The notes below the pieces were generated by a model that was not told where the DNA came from, ran no database searches, and saw only the letters and a program-made list of their open reading frames with translations. DNA of 64,000 nt from Mesorhizobium sp. M7A.F.Ca.US.008.03.1.1 (GTDB lineage: Bacteria; Pseudomonadota; Alphaproteobacteria; Rhizobiales; Rhizobiaceae): positions 124,001 to 188,000 of the forward strand of contig NZ_RZRU01000004.1 of NCBI RefSeq assembly GCF_003997495.1, written 5' to 3'. Shown here piece by piece: positions 13,529-20,993 of this stretch. The stretch's first letter is position 1. Each line of letters starts with the position of its first letter. The position numbers were made by a program, and so were the translations under genes.

Positions 13529-13988
13529 ATGGTTTTGTCAGTCAGGAGCATAGCGTTGCTTGCCGTCGTGGCTGTTTTGTTTGGTGTTGGCTTCTGGGCA
13601 TCATCGTGATGCAGAAGGACGGCCCTTCCCCCGCGAAGCCGGTAGCCGCGCTCAAGCCGTTTGACGGCAAGCTCGCCATTCCATCGGTCGATGATCTGCG
13701 TGTCGGCGGTCGCAAGATCCTGCTGTGCGGGGCGGCGTTTTCCAGGCCTCAGGCTATGCGTCTCCTGGTGACGGAAGCGGCGCGCCAGACTACCAGGGGC
13801 TCGTCTTGGCCTGCAAACCTGTCGGTGCCGGAACACCTTGCGACGGCAAGATCCCTTCCAGGGTTGGCGATACCCTTGTTGTGCAGTGCTTGACGGCTGA
13901 GGGGGAAGATTTGGCCACCATACTCACGCAGGGCGGAATTCTCTGCGGCCAGCCGGTTCAGGCCGGCGCAACGTACAAACCTTGCTGA
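13529..13988 (+). pseudogene. Small membrane-anchored SNase-like protein gene, apparently frameshifted twice
   Basis: No single frame carries a full protein, but three consecutive frames join into one plausible one. From ATG 13529 a signal-anchor is read (MVLSVRSIALLAVVAVLF) that stops at TGA 13607. The next frame continues with IPSVDDLRVGGRKILLCGAAF up to about 13788. A third frame then gives DYQGLVLACKPVGAGTPCDG and GDTLVVQCLTAEGEDL up to the stop at 13988. Each switch is equivalent to one missing base. The joined protein (about 150 residues) recalls the SNase-like fold (G-x-x-I-R/L-L ... V-x-C ... G-x-D-L), with several cysteines. An ATG at 13495 overlaps the previous stop but opens an unconvincing N-terminus. 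It could be a decayed gene, recoded, or sequencing error. Confidence 0.5.
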
Positions 13989-14102
13989 AGGGTACGGACT
14001 GGGTGCTCTTGCGCCGAAATGAATGGATATGTCCTGACCCCGGCCGACCGTTCCTGCATCGGGTATTTATGGGTCTTTTATTGGGTAACGTCGGTTCTTG
14101 AG

Positions 14103-14134
14103 TTTTTGGGTATTTTTGGGTATATTTTTGGGTA
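14103..14134 (+). repeat. Triple TTTTTGGGTA repeat at the Fic gene start
   Basis: Three exact copies of TTTTTGGGTA lie at 14103-14112, 14113-14122 and 14125-14134; the last base of the third is the A of the Fic ATG. Looser GGGTA/GGGTC copies occur at 14061, 14071 and 14083. The repeats replace a normal Shine-Dalgarno. They could bind a regulator or be a slippage-prone tract. Confidence 0.6.
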
Positions 14135-15192
14135 TGGCTCTGAAGGTCGCTTCCTTACAAATTACCCCCGAAATCCTGGCCTTGGTCTCGGAGATCGACG
14201 AATTCAAAGGGGCTTGGCGAGCGCTGGGAGCGCTCGCGCCAGAGCGCCTATCGGCTCTGCGCCGCGTTGCGACCATCGAGAGCATTGGCTCTTCTACCCG
14301 CATCGAAGGAAGCAGGCTCACTGACGGCGAAGTAGAGCGGCTGCTCGCCAACCTCGACATCAAATTCTTTGAATCCCGAGACGAGCAGGAAGTCGCTGGA
14401 TATGCACAGGTCATGGAAATGATCTTCGCGCATTTCGATGCGATTGATCTGACCGAAAACCACCTGACACAGCTACACCGTGACCTGCTGGCGTTCAGCA
14501 ACAAGGACGAGCGCCATCGTGGCGCATACAAGACACTCGCCAACAATGTCAGTGCGTTCGATGCCGACGGGAAAGAGATTGGCGTCATTTTCGAAACGGC
14601 GACACCCTTTGATACACCAAAGCGGATGAAGGAGCTTATCGAGTGGACTCGCAACACACTTAGCGAGCAAAGCCTGCACCCTCTGCTCGTCGTCGCAATC
14701 TTCACAGTTGTGTTTCTGGAGATACACCCATTCCAGGACGGCAATGGAAGGTTGTCGCGCGTTCTGACGACGCTCCTGCTGATGCGCAACGGATACGTGT
14801 ATGTGCCCTACTCTTCACTCGAAAGCGTGATTGAGAACAGCAAGGAAGGCTATTATCTAGCACTACGTCAGACCCAGAAAACGATCCGCAGCCCGAAGCC
14901 AAATTGGCAACCTTGGGCTGTGTATTTCCTGCGCGCTCTTCAGCAGCAAAAGCGGCGGCTTGAGAAAAAAATCGAGCGGGAACGTCTTGTGCTCGGCGCG
15001 TTGCCCGAACTCTCTTTTCAAATCGTTGAAGCCATCAAGGAACGCGGGCGCATAACCATTAGCGAGGTCGTCAACCTGACAGGCGCAAACCGAAACACCG
15101 TCAAAAAACACCTAGCCGTTCTGGTGGAAGCGAACCATCTGGCCCAACATGGAACCGGCAAGGGAACGTGGTACGGCCCAAATAAGCGATAG
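14134..15192 (+). CDS. Fic family protein (AMP-transferase type, class II inhibitory motif)
   Basis: A 352-residue protein. Fic domains transfer AMP (or another phosphate-containing group) to hydroxyl side chains of target proteins. The active-site motif is complete: HPFQDGNGRLSR, with the catalytic His and the anion-binding GNGR. Upstream (around residue 45) S-T-R-I-E-G fits the (S/T)xxxE(G/N) inhibitory helix of class II Fic proteins, so the enzyme is probably autoinhibited. The C-terminal 70 residues form a winged-helix-like region (ISEVVNLTGANRNTVKKHLAVL), as in many Fic-wHTH proteins, and may bind DNA. ATG 14134 is chosen over TTG 14098, which would translate the upstream repeat. It stands alone between polysaccharide blocks; no antitoxin gene was seen. 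Confidence 0.9.
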   Translation: MALKVASLQITPEILALVSEIDEFKGAWRALGALAPERLSALRRVATIESIGSSTRIEGSRLTDGEVERLLANLDIKFFESRDEQEVAGYAQVMEMIFAHFDAIDLTENHLTQLHRDLLAFSNKDERHRGAYKTLANNVSAFDADGKEIGVIFETATPFDTPKRMKELIEWTRNTLSEQSLHPLLVVAIFTVVFLEIHPFQDGNGRLSRVLTTLLLMRNGYVYVPYSSLESVIENSKEGYYLALRQTQKTIRSPKPNWQPWAVYFLRALQQQKRRLEKKIERERLVLGALPELSFQIVEAIKERGRITISEVVNLTGANRNTVKKHLAVLVEANHLAQHGTGKGTWYGPNKR

Positions 15193-15724
15193 AGGCTCTA
15201 AGTCTGCGGCACACCGATTTGGTGAGCTGGATCGAGGTGGTGTCATGGGGCCAGACCTCAATGCGGGAGGGCAGGAATTGGCTAGCCGAGCCCGACCGGT
15301 CTACTCATTGGTCGCGATCAGTATCGAGGCGATCTCGAATTGCATGCAGTCGGCATGACCAATGGTTGAAATCGTATGGCTGTCATGGGGAAAGATCTAA
15401 AGCGGAAAAATGTATTGATAATTCAATATATTAGGCAGTTTTGCAGAATGGTATCGCGCGCTCGGCTTGATCAAACCACATCGAGTAAGTCAACGCGGAA
15501 AGGAAATTTCAATTTATCGCTCGACAATAAGAAACCTGTGATAGGCGGTCGAAACTGTTCATGCAGTTTTGCTAGATCACTGTGTCCGGACAGTCACGTA
15601 TCAGGTTAAATTGCGTCACGCGCGCGAAATGGGGTTGGAATTGTGGCCAAGAACTGATACGCGCTAATTTACTATCTTTGAACTGGTGCGTCTGAAGGGC
15701 GCAGCAAGAGGGGATCAAAGACAG
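15193..15724. other. Gene-free AT-richer region upstream of the export block
   Basis: About 530 bases between the Fic gene and the first FecR-like gene. It is more AT-rich than its surroundings in 15400-15540 and 15600-15690. Short ORFs occur (for example 15376-15609) but lack protein-like composition and good start context. It should hold the promoter of the downstream block; I could not assign -35/-10 boxes with confidence. Confidence 0.45.
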
Positions 15725-16210
15725 ATGAACCTTGTGATTAAAACTGCGCTTGCCGTATTTGTTGCGTCACTCGGGTTCGGTCCGGTTTCATCGTTCGCCC
15801 AGGACGCCTCGTGCAGCTGCGCGACCGCTTATCAAGGCCCAGCAAATCCGATCGGATCAATCCGTTCCGCAAATGGCGACGTGATGGTGTCGCAAGCGGC
15901 TGGCTATAGCCCGGCCAAGGCTGGAAATGCGCTCGATTTCGGCAGCCGTGTGGTGGTTGGCGCCAAGGGGACGGCTTCTGTCCTGATCGGCGGCTGCAAC
16001 CTGGATGTGCCGGCCAATTCGAGTCTCGATGTTTCCCGCTTCGGCAACAACATTTGCCTCAAGCTTGTTGGCTTCGAGCAGACGGCGGCCATCCAGCCGT
16101 CCGGTGGTGGCGGTGGGTTCGGCCCGCCGGAAGCGATTTTTGCCGGCGCGCTTCTGACGACTGGCGTGCTCGCGGCGACGCAGGATGACGACAACGGCGT
16201 CAGCCGCTGA
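15725..16210 (+). CDS. Secreted FecR-like protein, first of a paralogous pair
   Basis: A 161-residue protein with a signal peptide (hydrophobic TALAVFVASLGFG, probable cleavage after SSFA). The mature part starts with a C-S-C pair, then has the strand pattern G-D-V-x-x-S-Q-A-x-G-Y ... G-x-R-x-x-x-G ... A-S-V-L-I-G-G-C-N-L-D-V-P-A-N-S, which resembles the FecR fold. Near the C-terminus a hydrophobic helix (AIFAGALLTTGVLAA) is followed by the acidic tail DDDNGVSR. ATG 15725 is chosen because the signal peptide starts there. The paralogue at 16379 shares the cysteines, the core and the tail. Function unknown; the place just ahead of export genes suggests an envelope role in polysaccharide secretion. 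Confidence 0.75.
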   Translation: MNLVIKTALAVFVASLGFGPVSSFAQDASCSCATAYQGPANPIGSIRSANGDVMVSQAAGYSPAKAGNALDFGSRVVVGAKGTASVLIGGCNLDVPANSSLDVSRFGNNICLKLVGFEQTAAIQPSGGGGGFGPPEAIFAGALLTTGVLAATQDDDNGVSR

Positions 16211-16314
16211 CGGAGGGCAGCGGCGTTTGACGCTATAACGGTGGGGCTTGCCTTGGGCTGGACTGACCGGTACCGGGCCAGGTTTGATGAGTTCGTTAAC
16301 CATATCGCTCTATT

Positions 16315-16348
16315 TCTTGGGGTGGAGCGGGTGTGATTCGTCCCAAGA
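16315..16348. other. Inverted repeat upstream of the second FecR-like gene
   Basis: Arms TCTTGGG (16315-16321) and CCCAAGA (16342-16348) are separated by 20 bases and lie about 30 bases before ATG 16379. It may be an RNA hairpin between the two paralogues or a protein-binding site. No T-run follows. Confidence 0.35.
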
Positions 16349-16378
16349 GGGTGAGTTGCAGTTTGGGTGGGGTAAAAA

Positions 16379-16873
16379 ATGACGGGTCGTCATCGATTCG
16401 GGGCTGTTTTCGTTTTTGTTGCACTCGCCGCAGAGGGCATTCTGTTCGCAACGCCCGGCGCTTTCGCTCAGCAAACCTGTTCCTGTCTTGTGACCGTGCC
16501 GGCGTCCGCAGACGCGATAGGTCGTCTTACGCAGGTCCGGGGTGATGTCCAGATGTCCCAGGCCGGCGGCTATGCAGGGGTGGATGCCGAGGCGCCGGTG
16601 TATGCGGGCGCGCGCATCATGACCGGGGCGCAGGCGTCTGCTTCGCTGGCTATCGGAGCCAATTGCGCGCTCGATATTCCAGCCAATGCCACCGTCAAGG
16701 TCGACCCTATCGAAGGCGGCATGTGCGTTTCGCTCGATACGCCAGTTGCGACGGTTATACCTGGCACCTCGGAACCTGGCATGCTGCCGGTTCTCCTGGG
16801 CGGGGCCGCGGTTGGTGGCGCCGCCGCTCTTATTATCGGTCTGCAGGACGACGATGACGCCGTCAGCCGGTAG
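16379..16873 (+). CDS. Secreted FecR-like protein, second of the pair
   Basis: A 164-residue paralogue of the preceding product. The signal peptide (FGAVFVFVALAAEGILFA) probably ends after GAFA. The mature protein has C-S-C, then IGRLTQVRGDVQMSQAGGY, a G-A-R-x-M-T-G-A turn, SASLAIGANCALDIPANATV and a third cysteine region (GGMCVSL). The C-terminal helix is rich in glycine and alanine (LLGGAAVGGAAALIIG) and ends DDDDAVSR, almost the same as DDDNGVSR in the first copy. GGTGGGG precedes the ATG. Both copies keep the cysteines and tail although the rest has diverged, which argues for selection on those parts. Confidence 0.75.
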   Translation: MTGRHRFGAVFVFVALAAEGILFATPGAFAQQTCSCLVTVPASADAIGRLTQVRGDVQMSQAGGYAGVDAEAPVYAGARIMTGAQASASLAIGANCALDIPANATVKVDPIEGGMCVSLDTPVATVIPGTSEPGMLPVLLGGAAVGGAAALIIGLQDDDDAVSR

Positions 16874-16993
16874 CCGAGATCCGACACCCTCTGTTGTGTG
16901 TAAATTTGTTAAATGCGTCATTCGCCATCATGCGGGTGACGCATCTGTGTTTTGTCGAGACGAGGCTTTGCCTCCCCGCAGCCAGAAGCGCCA

Positions 16994-17803
16994 ATGATCG
17001 ACCTGCATTCACACATCCTCCCCGGCCTCGACGATGGTTCTCCTGACCTCGCAGAGTCGTTGGAGATGGCGCGGCTGGCAGTGGCCGACGGCACGACGCA
17101 TATGGCATGCACGCCGCATGTGATGCCGGGCGTCTATAGGAACGCCACGCCGAACATCGCCGAGGCAGTTCAGGCGCTGGAGCTGGAACTCCGTCGCGCT
17201 GCGATACCGCTTTCCCTGTACGTCGGCGCCGATGTTCATGTCGCGCCTGATCTTCCCGATCGACTGACGCTTGGCACCGTGCCGACCTTGAACGGATCCC
17301 GCTATTTCCTGTTCGAGCCGCCGCATCACATCCTGCCGCCACGGCTCGAAGACCTCGCTACTCGCCTCATCAGCGCCGGCTTCGTCCCGATCCTCACCCA
17401 TCCGGAACGGTTGACCTGGATCAAGGGGAATTACGACGTCATCGAGAGGCTGAATGCACTAGGTTGCCTTATCCAGTTGACGGCTGATTCGGTGATAGGC
17501 GCGTTCGGACGTACGGCGCTCTACTTCTCGGAAAAGCTCCTCGATGAGGGCAGGGTGGACATTATCGCCTCGGATACGCATGGCGCCAGCCGGCGACGCC
17601 CCGGGCTTTCGCAGGCGGTCGTCGCCATCGCGAACCGATGTGGGGACGATGAGGCTTACAATATGGCGGTGACCCGCCCGGAAGCGATATTGCAGGATCG
17701 CCCGCTCGTACCCATCGGAAAGCGGCGTGCGAAAAAGTCGAGTGTCAGCAGCGTAGGCCGTTTCGGCGGATTTGGCCGGTTGTTCAAGAGCGGGTCCCTG
17801 TGA
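16994..17803 (+). CDS. PHP-type protein tyrosine phosphatase (CpsB/YwqE-like)
   Basis: A 269-residue metal-dependent phosphatase of the PHP superfamily. Motifs: MIDLHSHILPGLDDGS at the N-terminus (first metal-binding HxH), ACTPHVMPG, ILTHPER and IIASDTHG. In Firmicutes CpsB/YwqE removes phosphate from the Tyr-rich tail of the partner BY-kinase and so tunes chain length. The Wzc-like kinase is two genes downstream, so the same role is likely here. ATG 16994 gives the canonical N-terminus; the frame is open from 16952. The stop overlaps the next ATG (TGATG). The C-terminus has a basic, glycine-rich extension. Confidence 0.88.
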   Translation: MIDLHSHILPGLDDGSPDLAESLEMARLAVADGTTHMACTPHVMPGVYRNATPNIAEAVQALELELRRAAIPLSLYVGADVHVAPDLPDRLTLGTVPTLNGSRYFLFEPPHHILPPRLEDLATRLISAGFVPILTHPERLTWIKGNYDVIERLNALGCLIQLTADSVIGAFGRTALYFSEKLLDEGRVDIIASDTHGASRRRPGLSQAVVAIANRCGDDEAYNMAVTRPEAILQDRPLVPIGKRRAKKSSVSSVGRFGGFGRLFKSGSL

Positions 17804-18585
17804 TGGGCATTTTCGATCTTGCAAGGCGTCATGCGGGCACCATCACTGCTTTCCTCGCATCGCTGGCGATATCTGCTTGCGCCAGCACTGCGTCGACATC
17901 GACGTCATCCACGAGTTCTGTCGATGCGCTGCGACCGGCGGCGTCTTCAACGGCCCTCTCTGGCGGCGGCACGCTGCAGGTGGTTAAGGATCTGCCAGCG
18001 CCGCAGAACACGCAGAACGGCAGCGAGCAGCCTTTGTCTGCCAACGATGTGCTCGAGATCAGCGTGTTCCAGGTCGACAATTTGAACAGAACCGTTCAGG
18101 TCGATGCAGGCGGGCAGATTTCGCTCCCGCTGATTGGAACGATGACCGCGGCCGGCAAGACCGTTCGTCAGCTCGAGAGGGAAGTCGAGACCGCCTATGG
18201 TGAAAAGTACCTGCAATCGCCTGACGTGACCATCTTCGTCAAGGAATCGGTTGGCCAGCGCATCACGATCGACGGTGAAGTCAACAAGGCCGGCATTTAT
18301 CCGGTGTCCAGCAGCGCTTCCTTGCTTGATGCGATCGCCCTTGCCGGAGGGTTCAATCCGGTCGGTGATGCCGGCAAGGTCTTCGTCTATCGCAATGTCG
18401 GCCAAAACAAGCTGGTCGCGAACTACAATGTCGAGGAAATCCGCGCCGGCAAGAACCGCAACCCGCGCATCTATGGCGGCGACGTGGTGGTCGTTTTCGC
18501 TTCGAAGTCGAAAATTGCGATGAACAATTTGAAGGATGCCCTGGGCCTCGCCTCCAGCGCTGCCCGCATTGCGGTCATTCCGTAG
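17803..18585 (+). CDS. Polysaccharide export lipoprotein (Wza-like, OPX family)
   Basis: A 260-residue protein with a lipoprotein-type signal (FLASLAISAC, Cys near residue 24) and a Ser/Thr-rich linker. The Poly_export domain follows (LSANDVLEISVFQVDNLNRTVQV, QISLPLIGTM), then a SLBB-like segment (ITIDGEVNKAGIYPV, LLDAIALAGGF). It should form the periplasmic/outer-membrane channel for the polymer. It is shorter than E. coli Wza (about 380) and ends soon after one SLBB domain, as in ExoF-like rhizobial proteins. ATG 17803 overlaps the phosphatase stop. Confidence 0.88.
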   Translation: MGIFDLARRHAGTITAFLASLAISACASTASTSTSSTSSVDALRPAASSTALSGGGTLQVVKDLPAPQNTQNGSEQPLSANDVLEISVFQVDNLNRTVQVDAGGQISLPLIGTMTAAGKTVRQLEREVETAYGEKYLQSPDVTIFVKESVGQRITIDGEVNKAGIYPVSSSASLLDAIALAGGFNPVGDAGKVFVYRNVGQNKLVANYNVEEIRAGKNRNPRIYGGDVVVVFASKSKIAMNNLKDALGLASSAARIAVIP

Positions 18586-18614
18586 ACACGGACAACCCCA
18601 GGATCACCTCGCCT

Positions 18615-20993
18615 ATGCTCGATCGCAACAGGCAGCCTCAACTTGCCGGACCCGGACATGGCCAGGCCCTGTCCGCGGACTTCTATTACGACGTGCCGCA
18701 AAACTACGGTCCGTATGGTCGCGACTATGCGGGCCAGGATGAGGGGTTCAACCCGCTCAAGCTGCTTTTATACATCGTCCAGTATCGCTGGCTGATCGTC
18801 ATGATGGCGGCGGCCGGGCTCGTTGCCGGCGTTATCGTGACGATGATGCAGACACCAAAGTATCAGGCGACGACACAGCTCGAAGTTCTGGTGCCTTCGG
18901 CAAAAGTGTTTCAGGACATTGAGGTTGTTTCCGAAAACAGCGACGTCCGGGCCTTCCTGACCGCGCGGGAGAAGCTGAAGAGCCGGGCATTGGCTCAGCG
19001 GGTGGTGTTTCAGCTTGGGCTTGGCGAAAAGCCGGACTTTCTATTTCCGACGCCGAGCTTTTCCCCGAGCAATATTGTTTACCGTGCGTTCGGGATGTCC
19101 AAATCACCTTCCATTGAGGAGAAAACGCCCGAAGAGCGCGAGGCAATTGCCATCAAGCGCATCCAGGAAGACCTGACGGTCAATCTGGTTACCAATACAA
19201 GCCTGCTATCGATCACCTTCGTCGATCAAAAGCCGAAATATGCAAGCGACGTTGCCAATCAGGTCGCGCAGAGTTTTATCGATCAACGTCTCGATCAGAC
19301 CAGCGAGACCTCCGATCTGGCACGGCAGTTCATCCAGGAACAGGTTTTGCAGGTGAAGCAAAAGCTGCAGACCTCCGAAGAGGAACTGGTCACCTATGCA
19401 AAAGATGCCGGCATCACGGTTACCGGCGACGACAAATCGCTGATCGGCTCGAACATCGAAGCCCTGAACACCGCCCTGGCCACGGCAATCCAGGAGCGTC
19501 TTGATGCGGGGCGGGTGGTCGATCAGATAGAAAAGGGCCGCGGGTCGAGCCTCGGTCCGGTTCTGGAAAGCGAAGGTCTGCAGAAGCTTAGCGATAAACT
19601 GGCGGACCTGACCAGCCAGTATCAGCAGAAATTGGGCATCCTGAAACCCGGCTTTCCGGAAATGCAGCAATTGCAATCGCAGATCAAGGAACTGCAGCGA
19701 CTCCACAACAACGGCGTGCTGGCGATAACCGATTCGTTGCGGCTGAAATATCAGGAAGCGCAGAACAAGGAAGCCGACCTCAAATCCAAGCTCGCGGAGA
19801 TGGAGAGGCAGCAGGTCGTCTTCAATGACAAGAATATCAAATACACGATCCTGAAGCGCGAAGTCGACTCCAATCGGTCGCAGTATGACAGCCTTATCGC
19901 CAAGCTGAATGAAGTCGGCGTTAGCTCGGAACTCAAAACGCAAAGCGCTGCGGTAGTCGATTTCGCTTCGCTGCCCACAGCCCCCTATTCTCCACGTCTG
20001 AGCATCAATCTGGCAGTCGCTCTCGCACTTTTCATGGCCCTGGCTGCATCGATCATCTACATTATCGAGCTGCTGAACAACACTTTCACCAATCCGGAGC
20101 AGATCGAGAAAGAGTTGGGGCTGGCGATGCTCGGCATCCTGCCGCTTGTCGGTGACCGCGAACTCATAGCCAGCATCGCCGATCAAAAATCCGGGCTCTC
20201 CGAGGCCTATCGTTCGCTGCGAACATCGCTGCAGTTCTCCGGTGCGGAGGGCGCGCCGCGATCGCTGCTGGTGACCAGTTCGGAACCGTCGGAAGGCAAG
20301 TCGACCACGTCGTTCAAGCTTGGCCAGGATTTCGCGGCACTCGGCGCAAGGGTTCTGCTTGTCGACGGCGATCTCCGCAAACCCAACCTGCATCGGCTGT
20401 TCGGCCTCGACAATGCGATCGGGTTGAGCAACCTGCTGACGAATACTGTTCGCAGGGACGATCTGCCGGGCATTTTCAGACCGACGAAATACCCCAATGT
20501 CACCGTGCTGACGTCCGGAACGATTCCGCCGAATCCGGCCGACCTGCTCTCGTCGCCGAAGATGGCGTCGATCTTGACCAATCTAGGCAAACGCTTCGAT
20601 CTGGTCATCATCGATGCCCCGCCGGTCGTCGGTCTTTCCGACGCACCAATCCTCAGCCGGCTTGCCGAAGGCACATTGATGGTCGTTTCGACCAATCAGG
20701 TCACACGCAAGTCAGCCAAAACGGCACTCAAGCGTCTGCGCTCAGCCGGTGCGAACGTGATCGGAGCCGCGATGTCGAAATTTACGGTCAATAAATTCGA
20801 TTACAATTACGCCTATAAATACATGAACTATCAGTACTACGACTATGGCGCGAGTACCCCGAAAATTGAGGGCAAAGTCGATGACGGAGCAGGCCAGCCC
20901 GCTCACGCGAAATCTCCGGCGTTCAGGCGTTTGGTTCGTCGCCTCCGTTCTGGTGTTGGCGGTTTCGTCACTAGGGCTAAGTCGGCTTCTTGA
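18615..20993 (+). CDS. Wzc-like polysaccharide copolymerase with BY-kinase domain
   Basis: A 792-residue inner-membrane protein. The Wzz domain has TM1 near residue 55-75 (WLIVMMAAAGLVAGVIVTMM), a long periplasmic coiled-coil region (about 210-430) and TM2 near 460-485. The cytoplasmic kinase has Walker A SSEPSEGKSTTS (about 555), Walker A' LLVDGDLRKP (about 580) and Walker B LVIIDAPP (about 662). The C-terminal tail is a tyrosine cluster (FDYNYAYKYMNYQYYDYG, about 727-744), the autophosphorylation site. With Wza and the PHP phosphatase it should set chain length and drive export. The last 113 bases overlap the next gene in another frame. Confidence 0.93.
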   Translation: MLDRNRQPQLAGPGHGQALSADFYYDVPQNYGPYGRDYAGQDEGFNPLKLLLYIVQYRWLIVMMAAAGLVAGVIVTMMQTPKYQATTQLEVLVPSAKVFQDIEVVSENSDVRAFLTAREKLKSRALAQRVVFQLGLGEKPDFLFPTPSFSPSNIVYRAFGMSKSPSIEEKTPEEREAIAIKRIQEDLTVNLVTNTSLLSITFVDQKPKYASDVANQVAQSFIDQRLDQTSETSDLARQFIQEQVLQVKQKLQTSEEELVTYAKDAGITVTGDDKSLIGSNIEALNTALATAIQERLDAGRVVDQIEKGRGSSLGPVLESEGLQKLSDKLADLTSQYQQKLGILKPGFPEMQQLQSQIKELQRLHNNGVLAITDSLRLKYQEAQNKEADLKSKLAEMERQQVVFNDKNIKYTILKREVDSNRSQYDSLIAKLNEVGVSSELKTQSAAVVDFASLPTAPYSPRLSINLAVALALFMALAASIIYIIELLNNTFTNPEQIEKELGLAMLGILPLVGDRELIASIADQKSGLSEAYRSLRTSLQFSGAEGAPRSLLVTSSEPSEGKSTTSFKLGQDFAALGARVLLVDGDLRKPNLHRLFGLDNAIGLSNLLTNTVRRDDLPGIFRPTKYPNVTVLTSGTIPPNPADLLSSPKMASILTNLGKRFDLVIIDAPPVVGLSDAPILSRLAEGTLMVVSTNQVTRKSAKTALKRLRSAGANVIGAAMSKFTVNKFDYNYAYKYMNYQYYDYGASTPKIEGKVDDGAGQPAHAKSPAFRRLVRRLRSGVGGFVTRAKSAS

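Noticed and set aside
14019-14324. ORF through the GGGTA repeats, upstream of and overlapping the Fic start
   Set aside because: Its hydrophobic residues come from the repeat itself, and it runs out of frame into the Fic gene.
15376-15609. Small ORF in the gap before the FecR-like pair
   Set aside because: No Shine-Dalgarno, no recognisable pattern and AT-rich non-coding look; left as gene-free sequence.
19206-20393. Minus-strand ORF (395 codons) within the Wzc-like gene
   Set aside because: Shadow of the coiled-coil and kinase coding region; no start signal or known domain.
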